A stretch of 53,266 nt of DNA from Atopobiaceae bacterium (GCA_017459605.1 JAFUCQ010000140.1:1-53266), one strand, 5' to 3'. Positions 17,979-25,650 are shown, counted from the stretch's first letter. Translations and numbers: made by a program. Notes: generated by a model from the sequence alone, not told the origin.

Positions 17979-18692
17979 ATGGACATACAGGCTGGTCAGA
18001 GTAAAAGAACAGGTAAATCACGACGAGCAGCACATGCCGTAGTGGGTGTGCTGCTCGGAGTTGCGCTTGTACTTGTTATGGCAACAGCTCTTATCGAAGA
18101 AGCTCCCCATGAATATCTGGGTATTGCGCTTGTTGTTCTGACGATTGCTCATGTCGTGCAAAAACGTCGTTGGTTTGCGGGGCTGAGGCGCGGGAGATGG
18201 TCAGCTGTGCGAGTGCTTCAGGCGCTCGCTATAGCAGGACTCATCGCATGTCTTGTTGGACAAGTAGTGAGTGCCGTGGTTTTGAGCCGCTTTGCACTGG
18301 GATTTTTGCCAGCGCTGCCCGGTGCCTCATGGGCACGCTCAGTTCACATGTTGTGTGCGTACTGGATGTTTGTATGCGGATTTGCTCACATGGGACTTCA
18401 ATTCAAAACCATGCTTGCTCGTATGGGTTTTGCCAAGAGCGCCAAACCTGCTGTTGTATGGCTGCTGCGAGTGGTGTGGTTGGCTGTTGCTGTGTGGGGA
18501 GCATGGATGTTTGTGCGCCTTGATATAGCGAGCTACCTATTAGCGCGTGTGCAGTTTGCTTCAGCTGAGTTTTCGGCACCACTGCTTGTTCGAGTGGGAC
18601 ACTATTCAGCTATTGCTGCGTTAATTGTGGGCGTCTTCCATTACCTGAGATGCGCACTCGGCTACTACAGAAAATCGAAACATACACATTAA
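17979..18692 (+). CDS. DUF4405 family membrane protein (possible cytochrome b-like)
   Basis: About 237 residues with five to six hydrophobic spans. The motif HEYLGIALVVLTIAHVVQKRRWF near residues 43-65 is the family hallmark; further His residues sit in later spans (SVHMLCAYWMFVCGFAHMGLQ split over a span, and HYSAIAALIVGVFHYLR). The paired His residues suggest haem b ligation, although that is inferred. Start codon ATG 17979 lies 4 nt after the lipoprotein flavodoxin stop; ATG 17961 would overlap it. Together with the two flavodoxins it suggests a membrane route for moving electrons across the membrane to the exported flavodoxin. Confidence 0.75.
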   Translation: MDIQAGQSKRTGKSRRAAHAVVGVLLGVALVLVMATALIEEAPHEYLGIALVVLTIAHVVQKRRWFAGLRRGRWSAVRVLQALAIAGLIACLVGQVVSAVVLSRFALGFLPALPGASWARSVHMLCAYWMFVCGFAHMGLQFKTMLARMGFAKSAKPAVVWLLRVVWLAVAVWGAWMFVRLDIASYLLARVQFASAEFSAPLLVRVGHYSAIAALIVGVFHYLRCALGYYRKSKHTH

Positions 18693-18723
18693 TCTAACTA
18701 TTCGTATTCTTGTAGAAAAAACA

Positions 18724-18834
18724 CGAATAACCTGCAAAGAGTGTATACTTGCTGTCGAGGCAAATCATACACATTTTGCACGTTATTCGGACAAATATTT
18801 TACGAGTCCAAATAACCAGCAAAAAGTGCATACT
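18724..18834. repeat. three copies of an AATAACnnGCAAA...GTGnATA motif in direct and inverted orientation
   Basis: Copy 1 at 18724-18749 (CGAATAACCTGCAAAGAGTG...), copy 2 inverted at 18767-18789 (reverse complement CGAATAACGTGCAAAATGTG...), copy 3 direct at 18809-18834 (CAAATAACCAGCAAAAAGTG...). Spacing start to start is about 42 bp each. The motif is not itself palindromic. It may be a protein-binding array controlling the gene whose remnant follows. Confidence 0.8.
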
Positions 18835-18884
18835 ATGCGTAATACTCCGCGAAAATCACAATGTGCAAGCAGCAGCTTCCTAAG

Positions 18885-18932
18885 GTTGGAAAAATACACT
18901 GCAATCGCTATTTAGTAGTTGGAAAAATACAT
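18885..18932 (+). repeat. paired GTTGGAAAAATACA boxes
   Basis: GTTGGAAAAATACAC at 18885-18899 and GTTGGAAAAATACAT at 18918-18932 are direct repeats 33 bp apart, about 20 bp ahead of the remnant start codon. Their position, just before the reading frame, suggests a promoter or leader element of the lost gene. Confidence 0.65.
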
Positions 18933-18952
18933 AATCCAAGGTGAGAGCTCTG

Positions 18953-19021
18953 TTGAGAAGAAAAGCAATCGAGGAATTCGTCGCATGGCGAAATGAGCAC
19001 AGCTCAGCACAACATTGCTAA
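18953..19021 (+). pseudogene. truncated N-terminus resembling a DUF4143-type AAA ATPase
   Basis: A 22-codon frame starts at TTG 18953 behind AAGGTGAG and reads MRRKAIEEFVAWRNEHSS before stopping at TAA 19019. This looks like the typical first residues of DUF4143-type ATPases (M-[LIK]-[RK]-R-K-x3-x-L-x-x-W), which continue with a P-loop that is absent here. The frame ends inside the 3' end of the convergent lipase-like gene, so the body of the gene was probably deleted. Short length keeps confidence low; the preceding boxes support it. Confidence 0.4.
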
Positions 19022-21840
19022 CGAGAGCTGAGCGAGCGTTTGCGTACCAAAACACCGATTGCGCAGAGGCTCAAACCCCACAACATGAGCGGCGTTGTAG
19101 ACGGTGACACATCAGCAGTGTTCGGAAGAGCTGCCGCCTGCTGTCCTTTCTGAGTCGATGCAGAAGCAGGCGACTGACCCGGCTGTTGAAGGTGGATGGT
19201 GAGCTGTTGTGGCAGCTGGATATGCAAACTGAGGTTGACGCCTTGAGGTAAGCTTGTTTGTGATGTGGGAGTCCTGCCAAAGAGGGCGGAGACCAGCTGA
19301 TCCAAAAGACCAACCAGCGGATTCTTTGAACCCTGCGGATTTGTCTGAGCAGATGAGCCCGAGCCACCCGAAGGCGTGGGCTGAGGTGCCGGCGTAGGAT
19401 CAGGTTGTGGCTGCGGACTTGGCGTCGGGTCAGGAGCGGGCGTGGGCGTCGGGTCAGGAGCGGGCGTGGGCGTCGGGTCCGGGGTCGGCGTTGGGTCCGG
19501 AGTCGGCGTTGGATCCGGCTCTGGTGTGGGTTCCGGAGTTGGTTCGGGCTCGTTGCCACAAGGCTCATCGGGACACTCCGCTGCCTTCATCCATGCAACA
19601 TAGGTCTCAGGGTGGTGTGCCATATAGGTCTTTTGTATCTGACCTACTAACGTGGATACCATATCAACACTGTGTTGTGTACTCCAAGGAACACCCTCTT
19701 CATAGAACAAGAAGTAGGAGAGCAGCCTGCGGATTTTATCAACATGCAGCTTTGCACCTTCCTGATATGCATTGAGGTCATCTAAATAGGGTGAATCCGC
19801 AGGATACAGCCCAGAATCCCTAATAGCCTTGGCGATGGTGTCGAACAATTCAGAAAAGCTGTCATTAGCGGCGGCTATGATGCTATCGAATCGGGTTGTG
19901 CTCCCGTCAGCATTGGTTTTGTGCAGGAACAAAGGCGTCAGCGCTCGAACGCCCTCGGTGATTGCGTTGGCTCCACCGTTGCCAAACACCTGTGCAATTA
20001 TCGGGTAGTCAGATCCATAGAACAACACAAGCAATTGGTAGAGCAGAGATCGCAGAGCTTCAGGGCTTTGGCCTTCGCTGGCAGAACCGGGGAGTCCTCC
20101 ATACGCAAGGGCTGTGAACGCATGAACGAGTCGCTGCTCAAAACTGATGTCTCCTTCTTCAACGGGAGAAAAGACCGAAAGCAGCAGGTAAAGTGTCAGA
20201 CGCGTATCTTCTGGCAGCGTGTTTGAAATATAGGTGAGCGCCTCTGCGGTTTGTTCAGAGTCTGAGGTGTCCGCAATATACTTTGCGACGTGGTAAATGA
20301 AGTTATCAACACTCAGGGTATCGTGGTTAATCTTGATGCCCGTGAGATAACTCAAGTTGTCCTCAAGGGCTAATGCCAAAGCCGTGGTTTCATCCACATC
20401 ACGCTCAGCCTGTATCCTTTCGACGGCGTGCGAAAGATAGGCAAGAACGGTGGTTTTACTGGTGAGTATTGGGTTGGCGCTAAACGAATCAAGGAAGGGT
20501 TTCGTTCCCGATCCAAGTAAACCAAGTACTGACATAAAGGCGTCCTGATAACCCTCGTAGAGAAAACTCTCACGCGAGGGGATGTTGTGAACGATAGATC
20601 CTACGCGCGACACAATCATCTCAGAAAAACTCAGAGGGTCAGAGCGTCTTTCATTGGGAACCAAGCTCAAAGTTCGTAAATCAAAGGTCAACCAGCGGTA
20701 CTCGGATTCGTCGCCACCTGCGATGTATATGTCATAAAGAGCAGGATTCATGTTTTTAAGCGCAGCGAGCATCCGCTCTTTTGTCGATGCTGCACCGTCA
20801 GATGTGGGGTGTTCTGTACCAAAGCGCGTATAGCCCCATGCAGCAGCCGGGAGCTGGGTGACAAGGTCGTAGTCAGGGGCAATGTTATGGATGGATGCAA
20901 ACAAATCGCTTCCGGGAAGCAAGAGCTCTGCGGCATCATCACCAACATAGGCGCGACCTTCTCCAGCAGAGTCGTTGCTGTATCGTGCAGGTGTCACATT
21001 GAGCAGCTCAGCTTTAGAAACGCCTGTCGAGAGAACATGACGAGGAGTGCCAAAGCCATAGGTGTAAACATCCTCAGGGCGAATGCTCACATTACCGAGA
21101 AAACTTCCTCCATCTGTAATGAAAAAGGATCCAAGAAGATTGGCGAGAGAAGCCCCGCGGCTTTCTCCTGTAGTCCAGATTTTTACATCGCCAGAAATAC
21201 CAAGTTCGTCCACGTAGTTTTTGGTAAAGCGGAGGATTTCATCTCTGCCAAGCTTGAAACCCTCATGAAGGCTCCCTTCTCCAACAAGAGCATTACCTAC
21301 CCATTCTTGGCTATAGCCTATGCTGTTTGGCATGATGGCAATCAGGGTGTATTCTTTTCCGTCATCAATTATTGTTTTATGTCCTATGGCAACGCCAGCT
21401 GAGTTTTCTTGCCGTCCTGCTGTGTAGTATGTGTTCGTGCGGATGTCTTCAAACTCCGTTTTAGTAAGGAATTCCTCGATAGGAGCGCTGTTCACGCTTT
21501 CATAAGGTACGAGCTCGCTCGAGCGCATAGTTGAAGAGGCGAGCGCCGCAGAAGATGAGAGAGCCGCAAGATGACAACAATACTGAGAAGAGGAGTTAGT
21601 GAACCATCGGTCATTGTAGGTAAACGTGTCTTCAAGGAGCGCAGTGGTGTTTTCGACCGCAGTAAAATGGTAGGTGCCTTCGATTCGATGACAACTGTCG
21701 GTCGTGCTTTGCTGAAGGTCCTCTGCTAAGGCCGTAGCTGGCATGCCGCTTAAGGCGATTAAGAGGGAGAGAACAACACTCAAAAGCGGCCTCACGCAGG
21801 TCAAAAACGAGCGTTTGTAAAAAGATGTCGGCGAAAGCAT
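19018..21840 (-). CDS. large lipase-like surface protein with proline-rich region and LPNTA sorting signal
   Basis: A 940-residue secreted protein. Signal peptide 1-39 ends at ALA. The N-terminal half resembles class 3 lipases: the nucleophile elbow T-G-E-S-R-G-A (Ser near 224) followed by LANLLG, and NIAPDYDLV near 320, a plausible catalytic Asp region. A long helical domain of unknown type follows (about 400-750). A PTPDPTP-type region (about 765-835) would span the wall. The tail has LPNTA (905-909), a hydrophobic stretch and VRKRS, i.e. a sortase substrate with Ala instead of Gly at position five. AAAGG lies 7 nt before ATG 21840. Likely a cell-wall esterase or lipase acting outside the cell; substrate unknown. 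Confidence 0.85.
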   Translation of the reverse strand: MLSPTSFYKRSFLTCVRPLLSVVLSLLIALSGMPATALAEDLQQSTTDSCHRIEGTYHFTAVENTTALLEDTFTYNDRWFTNSSSQYCCHLAALSSSAALASSTMRSSELVPYESVNSAPIEEFLTKTEFEDIRTNTYYTAGRQENSAGVAIGHKTIIDDGKEYTLIAIMPNSIGYSQEWVGNALVGEGSLHEGFKLGRDEILRFTKNYVDELGISGDVKIWTTGESRGASLANLLGSFFITDGGSFLGNVSIRPEDVYTYGFGTPRHVLSTGVSKAELLNVTPARYSNDSAGEGRAYVGDDAAELLLPGSDLFASIHNIAPDYDLVTQLPAAAWGYTRFGTEHPTSDGAASTKERMLAALKNMNPALYDIYIAGGDESEYRWLTFDLRTLSLVPNERRSDPLSFSEMIVSRVGSIVHNIPSRESFLYEGYQDAFMSVLGLLGSGTKPFLDSFSANPILTSKTTVLAYLSHAVERIQAERDVDETTALALALEDNLSYLTGIKINHDTLSVDNFIYHVAKYIADTSDSEQTAEALTYISNTLPEDTRLTLYLLLSVFSPVEEGDISFEQRLVHAFTALAYGGLPGSASEGQSPEALRSLLYQLLVLFYGSDYPIIAQVFGNGGANAITEGVRALTPLFLHKTNADGSTTRFDSIIAAANDSFSELFDTIAKAIRDSGLYPADSPYLDDLNAYQEGAKLHVDKIRRLLSYFLFYEEGVPWSTQHSVDMVSTLVGQIQKTYMAHHPETYVAWMKAAECPDEPCGNEPEPTPEPTPEPDPTPTPDPTPTPDPTPTPAPDPTPTPAPDPTPSPQPQPDPTPAPQPTPSGGSGSSAQTNPQGSKNPLVGLLDQLVSALFGRTPTSQTSLPQGVNLSLHIQLPQQLTIHLQQPGQSPASASTQKGQQAAALPNTADVSPSTTPLMLWGLSLCAIGVLVRKRSLSSR

Positions 21841-21956
21841 GAGACAACCTTTCCAGTGGGCGAAGATTAAGACAATATAAGGTTATAGTATAGCTACAGA
21901 TTGGGTTGCGCACGCTACAAAATGTGGGACTTACCACTGGTGGAACAGGCTGAAAG

Positions 21957-22679
21957 ATGGATGTTACTGACGTGCAGTCAGACAAAGCAGATAAACGAGC
22001 GCTCGCTGTCTTTGATTTCGACGGCACAGTCATCGATGGGCAGTCGGGCTTGCTGTTATCGCGCTATCTCTATGCACACAAGCGACTATCGCTAAGTAAT
22101 GCGGGTCGGCTTTTATGGTGGGGAATACGCTACAAGCTTCATCTGCCCCATCGGCAAGCAGAAGCGCGAGAGTTGGTTTTTGAGCCTTTCGAAGGACAGC
22201 ACAAAGAAGAAGTCGACAAGGTGTTAAAACGCTTTCATGAAGAAGTGCTCGTCCCCAAATATCGCAAGAAAATAGTTGACGAAGTGTCGCTTAGGAAGTC
22301 TGAGGGATGCGTGTGCCTTTTAATCTCTGCCACATTTTCAAGCATTGCCGAGGCGGCGGCAAAGCGTCTCAAGTGTGATGATTTTGTGGCAACAGATATG
22401 AAAGTTGATGATGCTGGTTGCTACACATTGCATGTTGACGGCCCAGTGATTGAAGGCAACGCAAAGCTTCAAGCTGCGCAACTTTGGGCTGATGAGCATC
22501 TTGGCAAAGATAGGTGGTATCTTGCGTATGGCTATGGAGACCACCACAGTGATGAAGAGTTACTTGGGGCTGCTGACCTGCCATTTGCTGTAAATCCGGG
22601 CAAGACACTTCGGCGCTTTGCCAAGCGGGTTGGCTGGACGATTATCGATACAGATGCGTCTGATAAGGAGCATGTGTAG
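21957..22679 (+). CDS. HAD-IB family phosphatase
   Basis: A 240-residue HAD-superfamily hydrolase. Motif I is FDFDGTVIDG (near residue 19), motif II LISATFSS with its Ser/Thr (near 121), motif III a Lys near the ENGNAK-like stretch VIEGNAK, and motif IV YGYGDHHSDEELL. This is the subfamily IB pattern of phosphoserine phosphatase-like enzymes, and the cap is a small helical C1 type. The substrate cannot be read from sequence; PSP-like or membrane-phospholipid phosphatase-like roles are possible. It starts at ATG 21957, with GAAAG just upstream, and diverges from the lipase-like gene. Confidence 0.85.
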   Translation: MDVTDVQSDKADKRALAVFDFDGTVIDGQSGLLLSRYLYAHKRLSLSNAGRLLWWGIRYKLHLPHRQAEARELVFEPFEGQHKEEVDKVLKRFHEEVLVPKYRKKIVDEVSLRKSEGCVCLLISATFSSIAEAAAKRLKCDDFVATDMKVDDAGCYTLHVDGPVIEGNAKLQAAQLWADEHLGKDRWYLAYGYGDHHSDEELLGAADLPFAVNPGKTLRRFAKRVGWTIIDTDASDKEHV

Positions 22680-22878
22680 CTGTTGTTGGTTTGGATTTTG
22701 ACACAGCGTAATTAATCATAAGCGACAGGTTGACGATAAACTGACCAGCGAGCTGCATACTACGAACACCGACCTAACAAAACCACAGAGGGATAAAATG
22801 CTTTCATTCACTAGACAAATGTGACAAACTTACCAACAATTTAATAGGCAAGGAATGAGTCTCTGGATAGGTGAGACT

Positions 22879-23364
22879 ATGGATATATCAAGAAAGACCG
22901 ATTACGCGCTGCGCATGCTCGCAGTGCTGGTTGCACATAAAGACGGAATTGTGTCTGTGAAAAACGCCGCAGAGGTGTGTGGGGTGCCTTATTCGTTTGC
23001 GCGTTCCATTCAGCATGATTTGGTTTCTGCGGGCATGATTGACAGCTTGCGTGGCTCGCGTGGCGGCATGCGCCTTGCGGTTGACCCCGACAAAATCACG
23101 CTTCTTGAGGTTATTGAAGCGGTACAAGGCCCCATCACCATCGCAGATTGTCACTGTATTGGTTTGGGGGGAGGCCCCTGCGAGCGCCGTGATGGCTGTG
23201 CATACTTTAGTGTGTGGAACAGCGCAACGCTTCTGTTGAATACATACTTTAGCTCGGTGAGTCTTTCTGAGGTGGTCTGGCGTAGCAAAGATCCAGCGCT
23301 GCCTATGCCCTATGCGGCAGAACTTGGGCTCGTAGAAGAAGTACCCATTGCGAAAGAAGCCTAG
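22879..23364 (+). CDS. Rrf2 family transcription regulator, probable iron-sulphur sensor
   Basis: About 161 residues starting at ATG 22879 (MDISRKTDYALRML, the normal family N-terminus) with AGGTGAG 3 nt upstream; the in-frame ATG at 22855 would add eight residues and has poor spacing. A winged helix covers residues 1-80 (YALRML, LVSAGMIDSLRGSRGGMRL). Four cysteines follow at 91, 93, 101 and 107, comparable to the three-Cys Fe-S site of IscR and NsrR. It probably senses iron-sulphur state, nitric oxide or redox stress. The glycosylase gene begins 40 bp after the stop. Confidence 0.88.
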   Translation: MDISRKTDYALRMLAVLVAHKDGIVSVKNAAEVCGVPYSFARSIQHDLVSAGMIDSLRGSRGGMRLAVDPDKITLLEVIEAVQGPITIADCHCIGLGGGPCERRDGCAYFSVWNSATLLLNTYFSSVSLSEVVWRSKDPALPMPYAAELGLVEEVPIAKEA

Positions 23365-23404
23365 ATAGAAGCCTAATACCTGAGAAGTTGAGGGACATAA
23401 ACCT

Positions 23405-24487
23405 GTGAAAGACAAGCGTGCCGAGCAGTTGCAAACAGATCCACAGGGAGAGCCACAGGCAAATCCACAGGGAGATCCACAGGCTAGTCCACATGGGGAC
23501 CCACAGGCTAGTCCACATGGGGACCCACAGGCTAGTCCACATGGGGACCCACAGGAAGATTCGCGGGGTAATTCACAGGGAGATCCACAGGCTAGTCCAC
23601 AGGGGGACCCACAGGGAGATTCGCGGACCTCACTCGAGGATTTCCGAATCCGTGTTTTGCGCTATGGAAAACTACAGTATCGAGACCTCCCATGGAGGCG
23701 TACGTCTGACCCCTATGAGGTTCTCGTCAGCGAGGTCATGCTACAACAAACACAGGTAAAGCGTGTGGATGGTCGATGGCAATCGTGGCTTGAGCGCTTT
23801 CCCACCCTTGATGCGCTTGCGTGCGCCTCAAGTGCAGAGGTGTTACAGGAGTGGCAGGGATTAGGTTACAACCGCAGGGCCTTGTCTTTGTGGAAGGCGT
23901 GCCAGCAGATGTCACACAACGGCGGCGTTGTTCCAAGCGAGCTTAGCGAGCTTGTGCGTTTGCCGGGAATTGGGCCTGCAACTGCTGCAGGTGTACGTGC
24001 ATTTGCCTTTAACCTTCCCGGCATCTATCTCGAGACTAACGTGCGAACGGTGTTTTTACACGAGCTCTTTCCTCAGGCAGAAGACGTGCCAGACTCAGCG
24101 TTGGTGCCGCTGGTCGAGGAGTGCTGTCCGCCCAACAATACCAATCCGGAAGATGATCCCAAAACGTGGTATTGGGCACTGCTTGACTATGGTGCCTATC
24201 TCAAGCAGGTGCTCCCCAATCCGTCTCGCCGCTCGCGAAGCTATGCGAAGCAGAGTCGCTTTGAGGGATCGCGCCGACAAAAACGAGCAGAGCTGGTGAG
24301 AATCCTGCTGGCAGAACAACAGACAGGTCACAGTCCATGTTCAGAAGACTTGCTGTGCGAGCAGCTGAGTGAAAGCGAAACACGAGCAGGCCGTGAACCT
24401 GTCTCGCTTGCTTTTACCCGAGAACTTCTCGAAGAGCTCGCTCGCGAGGGCTTTTGTCATGACATAGATGGCATGTGGTCAATTTAG
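23405..24487 (+). CDS. MutY-like HhH-GPD DNA glycosylase, non-canonical
   Basis: A 360-residue protein. After a repeat-rich N-terminus (about residues 12-75, Asp-Pro-Gln-Gly/Ala-Ser-Pro-His units) lies an HhH-GPD fold. It keeps LPWRRTSDPYEVLVSEVMLQ with E110 equivalent to the MutY general acid, QTQV, and the hairpin LPGIGPATAAG. Where MutY has its catalytic Asp, this protein has Glu (E210, YLETNVRTVF). The C-x6-C-x2-C-x5-C cluster is absent, and the end lacks the NUDIX-like 8-oxoG domain. It resembles the ETN-type HhH proteins sometimes labelled HesB-related. Start is GTG 23405 with TGAGGG 9 nt upstream. Substrate uncertain: adenine opposite 8-oxoG or another lesion. Confidence 0.8.
   Translation: MKDKRAEQLQTDPQGEPQANPQGDPQASPHGDPQASPHGDPQASPHGDPQEDSRGNSQGDPQASPQGDPQGDSRTSLEDFRIRVLRYGKLQYRDLPWRRTSDPYEVLVSEVMLQQTQVKRVDGRWQSWLERFPTLDALACASSAEVLQEWQGLGYNRRALSLWKACQQMSHNGGVVPSELSELVRLPGIGPATAAGVRAFAFNLPGIYLETNVRTVFLHELFPQAEDVPDSALVPLVEECCPPNNTNPEDDPKTWYWALLDYGAYLKQVLPNPSRRSRSYAKQSRFEGSRRQKRAELVRILLAEQQTGHSPCSEDLLCEQLSESETRAGREPVSLAFTRELLEELAREGFCHDIDGMWSI
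23477..23548. repeat. three perfect 24-bp tandem repeats inside the MutY-like gene
   Basis: The unit beginning CCACAGGCTAGTCCACATGG occurs at 23477-23500, 23501-23524 and 23525-23548 without mismatch. Degenerate 12-bp relatives (GATCCACAGGGA) extend the block to about 23435-23625. Because the unit is a multiple of 3 it keeps the frame, adding eight residues per copy. Copy number is likely to vary between strains. Confidence 0.95.
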
Positions 24488-24524
24488 TTCAACCAAGAAG
24501 CACTGGTATAGGTAGTCTCGGTGG

Positions 24525-24568
24525 AGTTGCAGCGCAGTTGCAGCGCAGTTGCAGTGGAGTTGTAATGC
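24525..24568. repeat. four 11-bp tandem units
   Basis: AGTTGCAGCGC at 24525 and 24536, AGTTGCAGTGG at 24547 and AGTTGTAATGC at 24558, directly adjacent. This is the start of the repeat block between the convergent MutY-like and endonuclease III genes. Confidence 0.85.
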
Positions 24569-24599
24569 GGCCGCGTTGAGTAGCCACCATGCCGCAAAA

Positions 24600-24858
24600 A
24601 ATAACATGCCCTTTGCAACGCTGAGAGCCAAAAAGCCAACAAAACCGCAGGTAACATTTTCCCGCCCTTCCAAAGGGCATGTTAATTGCTTGCATGCGAC
24701 TCATGTTCAGACGCCACGTGTTCGCGCACCGCGTAATAACATGCCCTTTGCAACACAGAGAGCCAAAAAGCCAACAAAACTGCAGGTAACATTTTCTCGC
24801 CTTTTCAAAGGGCATGTTAATTGCTTGCATGCGACTCATGTTCAGACGCCACGTGTTC
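24600..24858. repeat. 124-bp tandem duplication, each copy with 14-bp inverted arms
   Basis: Copies lie at 24600-24723 and 24735-24858 (period 135 bp) with only a few mismatches. Within each, TAACATGCCCTTTG pairs perfectly with CAAAGGGCATGTTA: 24602-24615 with 24671-24684, and 24737-24750 with 24806-24819. The inner 55 bp holds AAAAAGCCAACAAAAC. It could be a MITE-like element or a bidirectional terminator for the convergent genes; no transposase is nearby. Confidence 0.9.
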
Positions 24859-24926
24859 AGATGCCACGCGCTTCCATGTCACATGTTCAGACGCCACGTG
24901 TTCAGATGCCACACGCTTCCATATCA
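24837..24926. repeat. 45-bp tandem duplication next to the endonuclease III gene
   Basis: CATGTTCAGACGCCACGTG begins units at 24837 and 24882, followed in each by TTCAGATGCCAC(G/A)CGCTTCC. The units contain CACGTG palindromes and share their first part with the end of the 124-bp duplication. The block ends about 20 bp before the stop codon of the endonuclease III gene. Confidence 0.85.
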
Positions 24927-24948
24927 CGTGTTCGCGTGCCGTGCGCCC

Positions 24949-25650
24949 CTACGATTTCGCCTTACGTTTTGCGTTTTTGCTGCTCTTGGTGGCCTTAACC
25001 GCCTTGAATGCGCTGGGACAAAGCTCAGCAAGCTCGCATGCGTCACACAGGGGCTTGCGGGCATCACAGACCTCCCGCCCAAAACGAACCAAGTTGTGAT
25101 TCACTGGCCCCCACAGCTCGCGCGGAATAACACGCAGCAAGTCAGTTTCTGCTTGTGCAGGAGTTGGCGCATTGGTGAGCTTGAGCCGAGTAGAGATGCG
25201 AAACACGTGAGTATCCACGGCTATCCCCTCAACAATTCCAAAAGCGCCCGACAAAACAACATTGGCAGTCTTTCGTCCAACCCCCGGCAGACGAGTAAGC
25301 TCTTCCATGGTTTGTGGAACTTCTCCACCAAAGTCAGAGACAATCATCTGGGCACACTCTATGCAGTGTGCTGCTTTGGTGCGCCAAAAACCAATCGAGC
25401 GAATAACCTGCCCAAGCTCTGCCTCAGAAGCAGACGCCATAGACTGAGGGTCAGGCCAGCGAGAAAACAGCTCAGGGGTCACTTTGTTAACGGCTGCATC
25501 GGTGGTTTGTGCTGAGAGAAGAACGGCAATGACCAGCGTAAACGGGCTTGTATGGTCGAGCAATACCTTGTCTTCGGGGTAGCGCACAGAGAGACGACGA
25601 CATACTTCGACAGCTCGTGCAGTCTTTGATTTGAGTGACTCTCTGGGCAT
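24949..25650 (-). CDS. nth: endonuclease III
   Basis: A 233-residue bifunctional DNA glycosylase/AP lyase for oxidised pyrimidines. The HhH motif LPGVGRKTANVVL contains the catalytic Lys, and VDTHV contains the catalytic Asp. The 4Fe-4S cluster ligands are complete as C-x6-C-x2-C-x5-C (CDARKPLCDACELAELC). A Lys-rich tail ends the protein. ATG 25650 is preceded by GAGGAGG at good spacing. It converges on the MutY-like gene, so two HhH-GPD glycosylases face each other across the repeat block; unlike that neighbour, this one is canonical. Confidence 0.95.
   Translation of the reverse strand: MPRESLKSKTARAVEVCRRLSVRYPEDKVLLDHTSPFTLVIAVLLSAQTTDAAVNKVTPELFSRWPDPQSMASASEAELGQVIRSIGFWRTKAAHCIECAQMIVSDFGGEVPQTMEELTRLPGVGRKTANVVLSGAFGIVEGIAVDTHVFRISTRLKLTNAPTPAQAETDLLRVIPRELWGPVNHNLVRFGREVCDARKPLCDACELAELCPSAFKAVKATKSSKNAKRKAKS

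Larger units (their letters stand above)
18693..19017. other. 325-bp intergenic region with mixed-orientation repeats and a gene remnant
   Basis: The stretch between the DUF4405 gene and the convergent lipase-like gene holds three copies of a roughly 25-bp motif, two TTGGAAAAATACA boxes 33 bp apart, and a 22-codon open frame resembling an ATPase N-terminus. These are listed separately. It is A/T-richer than its surroundings. Confidence 0.7.

Noticed and set aside
23477-23548. Possible CRISPR array in the 24-bp repeats
   Set aside because: The units are directly adjacent with no spacers and lie in a coding frame.
24549-24998. An open frame of 149 codons through the repeat block, plus strand
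   Set aside because: The frame stays open because repeat periods (135 and 45 bp) are multiples of three. It has no ribosome site, contains the inverted arms, and its end overlaps nth on the other strand.
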